From contig NZ_BBJT01000002.1 of the NCBI RefSeq assembly GCF_000739915.1, positions 682,001 through 746,000 on the forward strand: DNA of 64,000 nucleotides. Reading direction: 5' to 3'. The notes under the pieces are model-generated. The model saw only the letters and a program-made list of their open reading frames with translations, was not told the origin of the DNA and made no database searches. The number at the start of each line of letters is the position of its first letter. Positions within the stretch are counted from its first letter, which is position 1. This DNA comes from Paenibacillus chitinolyticus NBRC 15660 (lineage in GTDB: Bacteria > Bacillota > Bacilli > Paenibacillales > NBRC-103111). Below are positions 52,376 to 60,038 of the stretch, piece after piece. Both the position numbers and the translations under genes were made by a program.

Positions 52376-52591
52376 ATGGCCCAGAACCGCCGTTTAACGA
52401 CCGACCAGGATTTTAAAGAAGCAATGGACCGCCAATCGCCGGTCCGCGTGTTCAAGAACGATCATATTATAGACACCGGAGCCGTCATTACCCGTTTCGA
52501 CGATTCCATGGTTGTGGTGCAGACCCGGGTTAGCGAGCTGACTTACCACGACCGTCTCGGCTGCGAGTTTTTCGAAATGAGAAAAAGATAA
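52376..52591 (+). CDS. Small conserved-looking protein, unknown
   Basis: 71 residues. The central part (SPVRVFKNDHIIDTGAVITR, FDDSMVVVQTRVSELTYHDR) reads like a small beta-barrel, reminiscent of Sm/KOW-type proteins, but no family signature is certain. ATG follows AAGGAGA. Monocistronic, with a perfect terminator. Function unknown. Confidence 0.65.
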   Translation: MAQNRRLTTDQDFKEAMDRQSPVRVFKNDHIIDTGAVITRFDDSMVVVQTRVSELTYHDRLGCEFFEMRKR

Positions 52592-52602
52592 AGACATAAA
52601 AC

Positions 52603-52628
52603 AAGACTGTCTCCCGGGAGACAGTCTT
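52603..52628. terminator. Bidirectional terminator, 26-base perfect palindrome
   Basis: AAGACTGTCTCCC / GGGAGACAGTCTT without a separate loop, between convergent genes. Confidence 0.85.
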
Positions 52629-52633
52629 TATCG

Positions 52634-53107
52634 TTAACCGACCGCAACCAGCATGGCGGGTTCTTGGACGGCCGGTTTCCAGGACGTTTTCTCATCCAGT
52701 ACACATGCGAATGCCGGACCGCAGTTTGTCGGAATGACCCATACCGTGTGATCGTGGATGACCGAGCGCGGAAGGTGATAACCGGACAAGCCTGCTCGAA
52801 TTACGGACGCGTAATTTTCCGGGCTGCCTGCTCGCAGCTTCAGCCTGATCGTGCCGTACACTTTGAAACGGCCTCCTTCGCGGATATCCTCGACTCGCGT
52901 CCACTCGACCGCATCTACGGATTCCATCCTGAATTCGGCTTTCTCCCCCTGCCCGTTAACCATCTGGACGGGGCTGAGATCAATGCTCTCCCTGTTTAAC
53001 AGGAAAGCGGCCGTTTCGGCAGCCTGCGATTTATTGGCTGCGGACACCACCAAAGACAGTGAAGCCTGGAACAAAATCACGGGTTCTTCTCTTCTCTCCA
53101 TAAACAA
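52634..53107 (-). CDS. Unknown protein, 157 residues
   Basis: Soluble, mixed alpha/beta composition (PVILFQASLSLVVSAANKSQ, WTRVEDIREGGRFKVYGTIR, HDHTVWVIPTNCGPAFACVL). No recognised family. TTG at 53107 is 8 bases after AGGAG and is the best start; an ATG lies two codons downstream. Single gene. The region 53108-53364 upstream shows no supported gene. Confidence 0.65.
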   Translation of the reverse strand: MFMERREEPVILFQASLSLVVSAANKSQAAETAAFLLNRESIDLSPVQMVNGQGEKAEFRMESVDAVEWTRVEDIREGGRFKVYGTIRLKLRAGSPENYASVIRAGLSGYHLPRSVIHDHTVWVIPTNCGPAFACVLDEKTSWKPAVQEPAMLVAVG

Positions 53108-53364
53108 TTAATCTTCTCCTTCTGTGCATGTCAATTAGCGTTTGCCTGTCATAGAGGACCTACTCTTTGAAATCACTCTACAAGATACCTATGACGGAAC
53201 CCGCTTGGATATGTGCGATTACGCGCATGAATGTGATTATAGATCTTGTGGGCCGAGATGTTTGTCAAACCTTCGGCGATTATTTTCCAATTTTTTGTTG
53301 AAAAATGGAAAAGATAAGCCGGAAGTTTTCCGTATCCGGAGCTGCCCGCCCCGTCCCTCTCAAT

Positions 53365-53586
53365 CTACCGGTTCGGATCCGGAAACTCCGGATTTCTCTG
53401 CGGGCTGATCTCGGGAGGAACCGTCGGCTTGATTTCCGGTGGAGCTGCCGGCGGTGTTTCGGGTACCTTACGCGGAGCCACTTCCGGCACATCGTTCGGT
53501 TTGATTTCCGGCGGTGTCTTAGGTGTTATCTCAGGAGTCTCATTGGAAAAATCGGCCTTGCGGGCTTCTTCATTATTACTCATCAT
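53365..53586 (-). CDS. Small proline-rich repeat protein
   Basis: 73 residues built from degenerate P-E-I/V-x-P units (PEITPKTPPEIKP, PEVAPRKVPETPPAAPPEIK, PTVPPEISP). It has no hydrophobic segment and should be extended and unstructured. ATG follows a perfect AGGAGGTG by 8 bases, which supports it as a real gene despite its composition. Function unknown; similar small Pro-rich proteins occur in Bacillales. Confidence 0.7.
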   Translation of the reverse strand: MMSNNEEARKADFSNETPEITPKTPPEIKPNDVPEVAPRKVPETPPAAPPEIKPTVPPEISPQRNPEFPDPNR

Positions 53587-53658
53587 CTAATGAACACCTC
53601 CTCTCTTCTTACTTAACCAATCCCGGATAGTTTGAAAGAGAGATAGCGCAAAAAAACC

Positions 53659-53689
53659 TTCGACACACAGGTAAATATGTTAATATAAT
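53659..53689 (+). promoter_or_regulatory. Promoter of the YwaF-like gene
   Basis: TTCGAC (or TCGACA one base on), 18-19 bases, TATAAT, 36 bases upstream of the start codon. Confidence 0.6.
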
Positions 53690-53724
53690 GAAAAAATAAG
53701 TTTTTTAAGGGGGAGTCTTAAGAA

Positions 53725-54465
53725 ATGGAGCGCTTTTTCGGCGCAAACGAAGCGGAGGGGTTTACCGCTTTTTCGGGAGCGCACTGGGCGGCTTTAACGG
53801 TTTTTGCGGCTCTCGTTCTTGCGCTCTATGGTTCGAGGAACTGGTTCACTCGGGGGAATCGGGCTCTGCGGGGACGAATCGCCATCGCCCTCATTCTGGT
53901 GCTGTGCGAAACGGGCCTGAACGTGTGGTACGCGGCGGAGGGTATCTACGATGTCCGGTACACCCTTCCGCTTGAACTTTGCAGCATTTCCCTTTATCTC
54001 AGTGTGTTTATGCTGCTTTTCAAAAGCAGGCTCCTGTTTCAGGTCGTTTATTTCACCGGAATCGGCGGGGCGCTTATGGCGCTTGCTACGCCGGTACTCT
54101 GGTACGCGTTCCCGCATTTCCGTTTTTTTGAATTTTTTGCCGCTCATATCGCCATTATTCTCGGGGTTCTTTATCTGATCTGGGTAGAAGGCTTCCGCCC
54201 GACCTTCAAATCCGTGTTCCTGGCCATGGGTTACCTCAATGTGCTGCTGGTCGCAGTCGGGACCGCTAACTTCCTGACCGGGGGCAACTACATGTTCCTG
54301 GCGCACAAGCCCGAAACGGCTTCCCTGCTCGACTATCTCGGCCCGTATCCTTGGTACCTTCTGTCTCTGGAAGCCGCGGCTCTCGTCATTTTCCTGCTCA
54401 TGTATCTTCCGTTCGCTCTCGGCTCCGCCCGGCCAAAAAATCCCCGTCTGCCACATGTCCGGTAG
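53725..54465 (+). CDS. YwaF-like integral membrane protein (TIGR02206)
   Basis: 246 residues with six to seven hydrophobic segments. LPLELCSISLYLSVFMLLFK, YFTGIGGALMALATPVLWYA and FLTGGNYMFLAHKPETASLLDYL match the TIGR02206/YwaF family. Function unknown; probable multipass membrane protein. ATG follows AAGGGGGAG. Confidence 0.85.
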   Translation: MERFFGANEAEGFTAFSGAHWAALTVFAALVLALYGSRNWFTRGNRALRGRIAIALILVLCETGLNVWYAAEGIYDVRYTLPLELCSISLYLSVFMLLFKSRLLFQVVYFTGIGGALMALATPVLWYAFPHFRFFEFFAAHIAIILGVLYLIWVEGFRPTFKSVFLAMGYLNVLLVAVGTANFLTGGNYMFLAHKPETASLLDYLGPYPWYLLSLEAAALVIFLLMYLPFALGSARPKNPRLPHVR

Positions 54466-54518
54466 TTTACCTGCCGTTATCTACCCACGTCCGCTTCCGT
54501 GTCCGGACAACAAAAAAA

Positions 54519-54585
54519 CGCAGATTCCGTTCCGGACGGAACGGGTCTGCGGGTTCGAAAAACCGGAAACCTCCGGTTTTTTTAT
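54519..54585 (+). terminator. Tandem terminator hairpins
   Basis: CGCAGA..TTCCG / CGGAA..TCTGCG (54519-54551), then AACCGGA / TCCGGTTTTTTT (54560-54585), both downstream of the YwaF-like gene. Confidence 0.8.
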
Positions 54586-54651
54586 TTGTAGGAAACCAAC
54601 CATGCTTAGCGCGCCTCCACGCTTCTTCATACGCGCACCAGATAGCTTTTA

Positions 54652-55125
54652 TTAAGCTCCGATCGGCTGGAGTTCAAGCTCCAGCTCGTCAATCGCTTCG
54701 TGATAAGCCTGCAGCGACTCCCGGACGATCTCGTCGAGCATAGGACCGCTCGTTTCCGGCAGCAGCGCGCGGGCGTAAGCCCAGGCGTTTTCTTCGATGC
54801 GCAGCGCGATTCGTCTGCGCTCCAGCTCGCTGTCCGACGTATCCATCAGGGACGCCAGGCGGTCCAGATCCCCGTCTTCGGCATGACCGATTTCGTGGGC
54901 AAGGACGATGTCGACGTACGCCTCCAGCAGGTCGTGCGATCCGTAAAGCTGCATGCACTGCGCTTTGATTTCTTCTATATATAAGGTGATGAGATGACGG
55001 CCCATATTGTACTTTCCGCCGGCCATCCGTCCTCCGGGAAAATGCGACTCCAGCGTGACTTGAACCTGACTGTTCGATTCGTGCAAAAGCCGAGCGACAC
55101 GATCTTCAATCAACCGATTTTTCAA
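54652..55125 (-). CDS. Small HExxH putative metallopeptidase
   Basis: 157 residues. VLAHEIGHAEDGDLDRLASL gives an HExxH zinc motif with a nearby acidic residue, and a helical C-terminus follows (EENAWAYARALLPE). No signal peptide. It could be a cytoplasmic minigluzincin-type peptidase, or a protein with a structural zinc site. No family name recalled. Single gene. Confidence 0.7.
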   Translation of the reverse strand: MKNRLIEDRVARLLHESNSQVQVTLESHFPGGRMAGGKYNMGRHLITLYIEEIKAQCMQLYGSHDLLEAYVDIVLAHEIGHAEDGDLDRLASLMDTSDSELERRRIALRIEENAWAYARALLPETSGPMLDEIVRESLQAYHEAIDELELELQPIGA

Positions 55126-55225
55126 TCCCTTCCTCGATAGTCTTCGTTAGTCCTACCAGCTATTATATCGAATCCCGGAAAGGAAATAAACCCTTTATTT
55201 ACCCGCGGTCAGTCCGGCTGAAACA

Positions 55226-55262
55226 AAAAAACTCCGGTTAATTGCCGCCGAAGTTTTTTTGC
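55226..55262. terminator. Terminator between convergent-style hairpin arms of ykhA region
   Basis: AAAAAACTCCGG / CCGAAGTTTTTTT imperfect stem flanked by A and T runs, 25 bases past the ykhA-like stop. Confidence 0.65.
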
Positions 55263-55286
55263 CGGAGCTTCCGGCCTGCCTTGCGT

Positions 55287-55799
55287 TTATTCCCAAGGAT
55301 ATTTGGTCAAGAGGAAGTCTGCAAACGTTTTGCTCGCTTCTCTTCTTACCTTGCGGATTTCCGCCCGGTGTTCGGCGGTTTCGTAAAGCTTGTTCTCTTC
55401 TTCCGTTTCGGGGATGACTCTCGGAACCGGAACCGCCTTGTTGTTCTCGTCCAGGCCGACAAAGGTCAGAAAAGAGGTCGCCGCGATTTTTCTTTCGCCG
55501 GTCACCAGGTCTTCCGTGATGACTTTGACGAACACCTCCATGGACGTTCTGCCTGTCCAGGTGACGAAGGACTCGAGGGAAACCGAATCGGAAGGACGGA
55601 TCGGATATAGAAAATCGACGGAGTCCGTGGATGCCGTAACAGCCGTTACCCGGCAGAGCTTGGATGCCGAGATGGAGGCAATATCGTCGATATAAGACAT
55701 CAGCTTACCGCCGAACATCGTGTTGTGGTTGTTAACATCGGGAGGGAATACCCGGGCTACTTTCATACATCTTGTTTCTTTGACAAATTTGCTTTCCAT
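55287..55799 (-). CDS. Acyl-CoA thioesterase, YkhA-like hotdog protein
   Basis: 170 residues. DVNNHNTMFGGKLMSYIDDI (catalytic Asn/Asp region), DSVDFLYPIRPSDSVSLESF and FLTFVGLDENNKAVPVPRV match the bacterial cytosolic acyl-CoA thioesterase YkhA/YciA group. It hydrolyses fatty acyl-CoA. The C-terminal tail (LYETAEHRAEIRKVRREAS) is typical. Single gene with a strong promoter. Confidence 0.92.
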   Translation of the reverse strand: MESKFVKETRCMKVARVFPPDVNNHNTMFGGKLMSYIDDIASISASKLCRVTAVTASTDSVDFLYPIRPSDSVSLESFVTWTGRTSMEVFVKVITEDLVTGERKIAATSFLTFVGLDENNKAVPVPRVIPETEEENKLYETAEHRAEIRKVRREASKTFADFLLTKYPWE

Positions 55800-55880
55800 T
55801 ATGCAGACGCTTCTTTCGTAGTTAGAATTTGGTAAAGTGTTCTATTCCGCGGGGATAACCCTGAATTTTGACGGACTCCC

Positions 55881-55910
55881 AGTGTAACAATTTCTTTAAC
55901 GGTTTGTCAA
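55881..55910 (-). promoter_or_regulatory. Promoter of the ykhA-like gene
   Basis: TTGACA, 18 bases, TACACT on the minus strand. Confidence 0.75.
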
Positions 55911-56000
55911 AGCACCTTTTAAGTTTTTCCACTAATCTCCCGTTTCATCCTGCAATCTCCTGCAAATCACCCGTCCCGCCAGCCGGCAGGGTCTTGCACA

Positions 56001-56038
56001 CAAAAAAAGCTGATTTTCGCCAACCGAAAACCAGCTTC
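56001..56038 (-). terminator. Terminator of the response regulator gene
   Basis: AAGCTG-TTTTCG / CGAAAA-CAGCTT stem with seven T residues on the minus strand. Confidence 0.85.
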
Positions 56039-56043
56039 TTCTC

Positions 56044-56730
56044 TTAATTTTTGTACTCTTTGATATAACCGATCCATTTCATCAGCACGTCCTCGATTTC
56101 CGCGATCCGGAAAGGCTTGCTGACATAATCCTGCATCCCGCTCGCCAGGCACTTCATCCGGTCTTCTTTGCGGGCGTAGGCCGTCACGGCCACGATTACG
56201 GGACTGTTGTCACCGGGGGCCGCCTCCCGGATTCGTCTTGCCGCCTCAAGGCCGTCCATGTTGGGCATCGCGATATCCATAAAGATAAGATCGTATGCTT
56301 TACGCGCAAAAGCTTCCACCGCCTCGGCCCCGTCCTCCGCGATGTCGGGTTCGAACCCCCGCTTTCTCAGAATCGTCTGCAGGAGCTTCCGGTTCATCGG
56401 ATTGTCTTCCGCAATCAGAATGGATAAGTCCTCGCCATTCCGGGAATCGCTCCGCGAAGAAGCCGAAGGCAGCAGAGACAGGGCCGGATAAACGGGTCCC
56501 GCTGAATCCGAGAAGCGGAACAACAGATAGGCACCGGTCAGGTCCAGTTCCTTCGAAACGGCTATTTTCTCCGGAAGCCTGATTTTTCGTTCCGACGTGA
56601 ACGTATATCCTCGTGGTTTAGACTTTACGGACCTGGGTCCCGCGGAACTTCCGTCCGCTCCGCCGGACGACCTGCCGCCCTCTGCTTGATTATACGGCAT
56701 TTGCTTTCCCATTCCATGTAAGTGTATCAA
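56044..56730 (-). CDS. Response-regulator receiver protein with unknown N-terminal region
   Basis: About 228 residues. The C-terminal 125 are a complete REC domain: LSILIAEDNPMNRKLLQTIL (acidic pocket), DLIFMDIAMPNMDGLEAARR (phosphoacceptor Asp near 152), VAVTAYARKED and VSKPFRIAEIE. It most resembles receiver domains at the end of hybrid kinases. The N-terminal 100 residues are Gly/Ser-rich and then unrecognised. No output domain follows. Start uncertain: TTG 56730 follows AAAGGAGG, and ATG 56712 is an alternative. Confidence 0.8.
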   Translation of the reverse strand: MIHLHGMGKQMPYNQAEGGRSSGGADGSSAGPRSVKSKPRGYTFTSERKIRLPEKIAVSKELDLTGAYLLFRFSDSAGPVYPALSLLPSASSRSDSRNGEDLSILIAEDNPMNRKLLQTILRKRGFEPDIAEDGAEAVEAFARKAYDLIFMDIAMPNMDGLEAARRIREAAPGDNSPVIVAVTAYARKEDRMKCLASGMQDYVSKPFRIAEIEDVLMKWIGYIKEYKN

Positions 56731-56855
56731 GAGTTCCGGATTCCTCCTTTGGCGATTGGATTCAATAAAAAGCAAGAGCCAAGAAACGCGCTTCCGCGCG
56801 ATCTTGGCTCATGACCAGCGTATGTAGGATATCTGGGCATTCAGTCCGTATGATT

Positions 56856-57536
56856 TTATTTAAATGTATAGACCAGAACGCTTCTGTCTCTCTCGAAATC
56901 CCAGTCCAGATACAAACCCGTCACCGTTCTTCCAATCGCTTGTTCCATATCTACATCGTGCAGTAAGAGCTTCTTTTCAAGGGACGTTTTGGCGACCCTC
57001 AGGGCGTTCTCGTACCCCGTATTAATCAGCTCTTTTTCCAGCATGATGAGCAAGCCTTCCCTGACGATAATAAGTGTTCGCGGATTCGTCCAGAACGAAT
57101 AAATATGGTCGGGAATTTTTTGTACGTGTGCCGTTACTTCGCTCACCTGCTGATGAACTTTCTCGTATCCGGCGTATTTCTCCTGTATATCCGCATCGAG
57201 GGATTTATTCGTCAGGCCGATCATGATGCCCGAGTGGTCTTCCAAATCCCAGTCATAATAGATTTCCTCGATCGCAATACCTACGGTCTGAGTAATGAAT
57301 TCCTTCAAGTCCGGCAGCAGCACATCCATGACCATTTGGCGGGTTTCGCGGACGGCTTCGCCTTTCTGCTTATCCAGCAGAATCATTTCCACTGCACTTA
57401 CGAAATTCCGGAAATGTAGAGTAATGCCGTGTTCATTATACGAGATAAAAATGGACTCAGGTCCTTTGCCAAAACGTTCCCTGAGCATCTTTCCCGTCTG
57501 GCTTGATAATTGGCTCAGTGCAGTCTTCTTTTCCAA
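56856..57536 (-). CDS. Tandem DUF2294 (YbcI-like) protein
   Basis: 226 residues with two DUF2294-like halves. The first is LSSQTGKMLRERFGKGPESI, RQMVMDVLLPDLKEFITQTV and EEIYYDWDLEDHSGIMIGL. The second is ARVAK-type VAKTSLEKKLLLH ending GLYLDWDFERDRSVLVYTF. A TTG at 57536, 6 bases after AAAGGAAGG, gives the family N-terminus; the frame open to 57725 lacks support. Function unknown. A near-consensus TATAAT about 90-100 bases upstream may drive it. Confidence 0.8.
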   Translation of the reverse strand: MEKKTALSQLSSQTGKMLRERFGKGPESIFISYNEHGITLHFRNFVSAVEMILLDKQKGEAVRETRQMVMDVLLPDLKEFITQTVGIAIEEIYYDWDLEDHSGIMIGLTNKSLDADIQEKYAGYEKVHQQVSEVTAHVQKIPDHIYSFWTNPRTLIIVREGLLIMLEKELINTGYENALRVAKTSLEKKLLLHDVDMEQAIGRTVTGLYLDWDFERDRSVLVYTFK

Positions 57537-57558
57537 AAGTAACCTTCCTTTAAACCGT

Positions 57559-57626
57559 TGGCGTCTATGTCCAAGGATCCTAAATTTGTCTGCCCAAAAA
57601 TCAATGGCGTTCATGTCCAGTGATCC
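57559..57626. repeat. 22-base imperfect direct repeat in the DUF2294 leader
   Basis: 57559-57580 and 57605-57626 match at 18 of 22 positions (TGGCGTnnATGTCCAnnGATCC), 46 bases apart, both inside the predicted untranslated leader. The remaining part of 57537-57889 contains the terminator at 57829-57856 and no gene. Confidence 0.5.
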
Positions 57627-57828
57627 ATTAGAAATTATAATACAATTTGCGCGTTTTATAAAGGAATTCTTATCCTGCCCGGTTTCGGATTTTTTATGAA
57701 AAAGGGAAATGCCCCCGGCCTGCATGGCGGTTCCGCGCCCTCTTCAAATGCTTAAAAACGTTCTTCTTTTAATACACGCGGCTCAGCGGCCATTTATTCA
57801 TCTTTATAGGCTACGCGCAAGCCAAGGG

Positions 57829-57856
57829 CAAAAAAATAGCCCCCGAATGGGGGCTG
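57829..57856 (-). terminator. Terminator of the gene at 57890-58228
   Basis: AGCCCCC-ATTC-GGGGGCT stem followed by a T run on the minus strand. Confidence 0.85.
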
Positions 57857-57889
57857 CCGATCGTACGCATGCGGTTGGCGTGCGGCTGT

Positions 57890-58228
57890 TTACTGGAGCG
57901 TCAGCGAATAAACGGCGCGTTCCGTTTTCAGCACGACGCTGTCTTCGTTTAAATCCGCCACGGAGAGGCCTTTGAGCGGGATAACAAAAGTTCCTTGGGG
58001 GAGGGCTTCTTCGCTGCCGTTATTAAGGACCGTTCCTTCCCCGTAAAGAAGCAAAGCGCTGCCGTTCGTATAGTCGTCCGGAGCATCGGGCTGATACTCC
58101 CGGTATTCAACCCGGCTCAATTGAAGGTCGACCCGGTCGATATCTTCCTGTTCTTCTTTGGCGATCCGGATTGCCTTGTTTGCGTTGGAATTTAACCAGT
58201 CCGTGACGGGCTGGATCTCGTTAGCCAT
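57890..58228 (-). CDS. Unknown small protein, 112 residues
   Basis: An N-terminal amphipathic helix (VTDWLNSNANKAIRIAKEEQ) is followed by a beta-rich part (SALLLYGEGTVLNNGSEEAL, FVIPLKGLSVADL, VVLKTERAVYSLTLQ). No family recognised. ATG follows GAAGGAGGG. Single gene with its own terminator. Confidence 0.65.
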   Translation of the reverse strand: MANEIQPVTDWLNSNANKAIRIAKEEQEDIDRVDLQLSRVEYREYQPDAPDDYTNGSALLLYGEGTVLNNGSEEALPQGTFVIPLKGLSVADLNEDSVVLKTERAVYSLTLQ

Positions 58229-58337
58229 GGGTAACCCTCCTTCTCGTAATGAGGCTCTCTCTTCTTTTACCCCGATTCTGTATAAGTTGAACGGAATCTT
58301 TCGTTTTCATTCTCCGGATCGCCGAAGCAGGGAGCCG

Positions 58338-58658
58338 TCAGCCGATATACCGGGATAAAACCGATTGGTATACGGATTTGGGCCGCAGGCCGACAAGCTT
58401 CTCCACCGGCTCGCCCCGATGCAGGACAAGCACGGTAGGCATCGACATGACACCGAAAGCCGAAGCCGCTTCCGGCGAGTCGTCGCAATCGACTTTCAGG
58501 ATGTTCACTTTGCCGGCATATTCGGTACTGAGTTCTTCCAGAATCGGAAGAAGCGTTTTGCATGGCGGGCACCACACGGCGGTAAAATCGATGACGGTCA
58601 CGCCTCCATCGGAAATATGGTCCAGATACGTTGCATCGTTGACGGTTGTCAGGCTCAT
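58338..58658 (-). CDS. Thioredoxin
   Basis: 106 residues with the redox site VWCPPCK (a WCPPC variant of WCGPC), VDCDDSPEAASAFGVMSMPT with the cis-proline, and GLRPKSVYQSVLSRYI at the C-terminus. Disulfide reductase. The gene overlaps the MerR-type regulator by 4 bases (ATGA) and is thus under its control. It is not likely to be the housekeeping TrxA. Confidence 0.92.
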   Translation of the reverse strand: MSLTTVNDATYLDHISDGGVTVIDFTAVWCPPCKTLLPILEELSTEYAGKVNILKVDCDDSPEAASAFGVMSMPTVLVLHRGEPVEKLVGLRPKSVYQSVLSRYIG

Positions 58659-59026
58659 TGAAATTTCTCCTCCTTGGTTCCGTTATTTAAAATATAATGG
58701 ATTCTTTCCTCCAGATTCGATTTGATGCTCTGCAGCACCCCGATCTGCTCTTCGATTTCCGAAAGCTTTTGCTTATAAACCGGAAGCACTTCGGAACAGA
58801 AGGCCTCATTGTTCATCAGCACGCAGTGAAGAAACCCGGAAATTTGCTCGGTATTGAGGCCGAGCCCGAGGTACAACTGGATTGTCCGCACCTGTTCTAC
58901 GGCGAAGGAAGTATATTCCCGGTATCCGTTATCCCCGCGGACCGGCGCAAGCAGCCCTTGTTCCTCATAGTAGCGGAGGGAGCGGATACTGACTCCGGTA
59001 CGGGCGGAAAGTTCTCCGATTTTCAT
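58655..59026 (-). CDS. MerR-family transcriptional regulator
   Basis: 123 residues. The N-terminal HTH is MKIGELSARTGVSIRSLRYY, then YEEQGLLAPVRGDNGYREYT; a coiled-coil dimerisation helix ends the protein (EIEEQIGVLQSIKSNLEERI). One or two cysteines (CVLMNNEAFCSEV) could sense thiol stress. First gene of a two-gene operon with thioredoxin and probably autoregulating through the 20-base-spacer promoter. Confidence 0.92.
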   Translation of the reverse strand: MKIGELSARTGVSIRSLRYYEEQGLLAPVRGDNGYREYTSFAVEQVRTIQLYLGLGLNTEQISGFLHCVLMNNEAFCSEVLPVYKQKLSEIEEQIGVLQSIKSNLEERIHYILNNGTKEEKFQ

Positions 59027-59066
59027 TCCGGCAAACTCCTTTCTGCCTTTATTTGCTCCTGAGGCT

Positions 59067-59098
59067 ATTATAAACCCTCACATAAATGTCAGTGTCAA
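59067..59098 (-). promoter_or_regulatory. MerR-type promoter with 20-base spacer and operator
   Basis: On the minus strand TTGACA and TATAAT are separated by 20 bases, too long for unaided sigma-A. The dyad CTGACAT-TT-ATGTGAG (one mismatch) lies between them, the classic site for a MerR-family activator that twists the promoter. Confidence 0.8.
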
Positions 59099-59102
59099 CA
59101 GC

Positions 59103-59130
59103 AAAAAAAGCCCGGATTATATTCCGGGCC
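59103..59130 (-). terminator. Terminator of the arsR-like gene
   Basis: GCCCGGAA-TATAA-TCCGGGC stem with seven T residues on the minus strand. Confidence 0.85.
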
Positions 59131-59203
59131 GCGCTATTAATGAGACGAAGCGTGACAGATCGATGCCCCCGCTGCCGCTTGCGAAGGCAAGACTTTTGCA
59201 GGC

Positions 59204-59533
59204 TCAGCCGCAGCGTCCGCTTCCGTCCGTGTTTTCTTCCAATTCAGCGATTTTGTGGCTCATCGAAGGGACTTGGCGGAGCAGCTCCAGAGTCAGGTCC
59301 TTGTGGTCGGCCGCCAGTGAATAATAGATCCACTGTCCCTTTCTCCTCTCGCTCACCAGTCCCGCATCCTTCATCTTTCGCAGATGCTGCGAAATGCTCG
59401 GCTGGGACATGCCCGTCACGTCCACCAGGTCGCAGACGCAGAGCTCCCGTTCCCGCAGAAGGGCAAGAATCGTCAGCCGGGTTTTGTCCCCCATGAGCTT
59501 AAACGTATCGGCCAAGCTTTGCAGTTGTTCCAC
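59204..59533 (-). CDS. ArsR/SmtB-family metalloregulator
   Basis: 109 residues. LADTFKLMGDKTRLTILALL, ELCVCDLVDVTGMSQPSISQ, QHLRKMKDAGLVSERRKGQW and IYYSLA form a canonical ArsR winged helix. The CVCD in helix 3 is the ArsR/CadC-type metal box, and the C-terminus ends GRCG. It should release DNA on binding As(III) or a soft metal. No arsenic or metal transporter is adjacent, so its targets are elsewhere. Confidence 0.92.
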   Translation of the reverse strand: MEQLQSLADTFKLMGDKTRLTILALLRERELCVCDLVDVTGMSQPSISQHLRKMKDAGLVSERRKGQWIYYSLAADHKDLTLELLRQVPSMSHKIAELEENTDGSGRCG

Positions 59534-59550
59534 CTTTTAAGCTCCTTCCG

Positions 59551-59570
59551 TATTTGCATATGCTTACATA
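59551..59570. promoter_or_regulatory. Possible ArsR operator
   Basis: A GCATATGC palindrome within AT-rich sequence 18-37 bases upstream of the arsR-like start, in the promoter region. Consistent with autoregulation, not proven. Confidence 0.35.
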
Positions 59571-59639
59571 ATAATATAATGGAATCCGCTTGAGGAGCAA
59601 CTGCGCCTCTTCCCGCATGAAGCCGGAGCGATAAGCCGG

Positions 59640-59671
59640 TAAAAACCAAAACAGCCTGCCGGGGCAGACTG
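59640..59671 (-). terminator. Terminator of the yqkE-like gene
   Basis: CAGTCTGCC-CC-GGCAGGCTG stem followed by TTTTGGTTTTT on the minus strand. Confidence 0.55.
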
Positions 59672-59686
59672 CTTGGGGGTGCTTGC

Positions 59687-59947
59687 TTATTTGTATTTGC
59701 GCCAATCCATCTCGCTGTTGGCCAGCAAATGTTCGAAATTGTTGTCGAGCCTTTTCTGCTCGGCCTTGCGGGCCTCCGCCGCCTTCCGCTGCTCTTCCTC
59801 GCGGCGCTTCGCTTCGTCCGCCTTCATCTGATCGGATTGGGCCTTCAACTTCTCGATGACCTGCGGGTTAAGCAGGTCCTTAAGCGTTGCGGGCTTATCC
59901 GTATCGGCGGCACGCGGCGCAGGGGCGGGTCTGTTCTTTTTCCCCAT
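59687..59947 (-). CDS. YqkE-like protein (DUF3886)
   Basis: 86 residues: a Pro/Ala-rich start, ATLKDLLNPQVIEKLKAQSD, a long charged helix (EEEQRKAAEARKAEQKRLDN) and the conserved end NFEHLLANSEMDWRKYK. This matches B. subtilis YqkE in layout and C-terminus. Function unknown. ATG 59947 follows GAGGTG; a GTG lies one codon upstream. Confidence 0.88.
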   Translation of the reverse strand: MGKKNRPAPAPRAADTDKPATLKDLLNPQVIEKLKAQSDQMKADEAKRREEEQRKAAEARKAEQKRLDNNFEHLLANSEMDWRKYK

Positions 59948-60038
59948 CACTCATCACCTCGGTTCCCACATTATAGCAGGTTCGCAGGCTGTATTCCAGC
60001 CTTTCCGGGCCTGCTTACGTGCCCGATAAGGCCGGGCG

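Noticed and set aside
53142-53408. 88-codon plus-strand ORF with cysteines
   Set aside because: TTG start without a ribosome binding site, and it overlaps the Pro-rich gene antisense.
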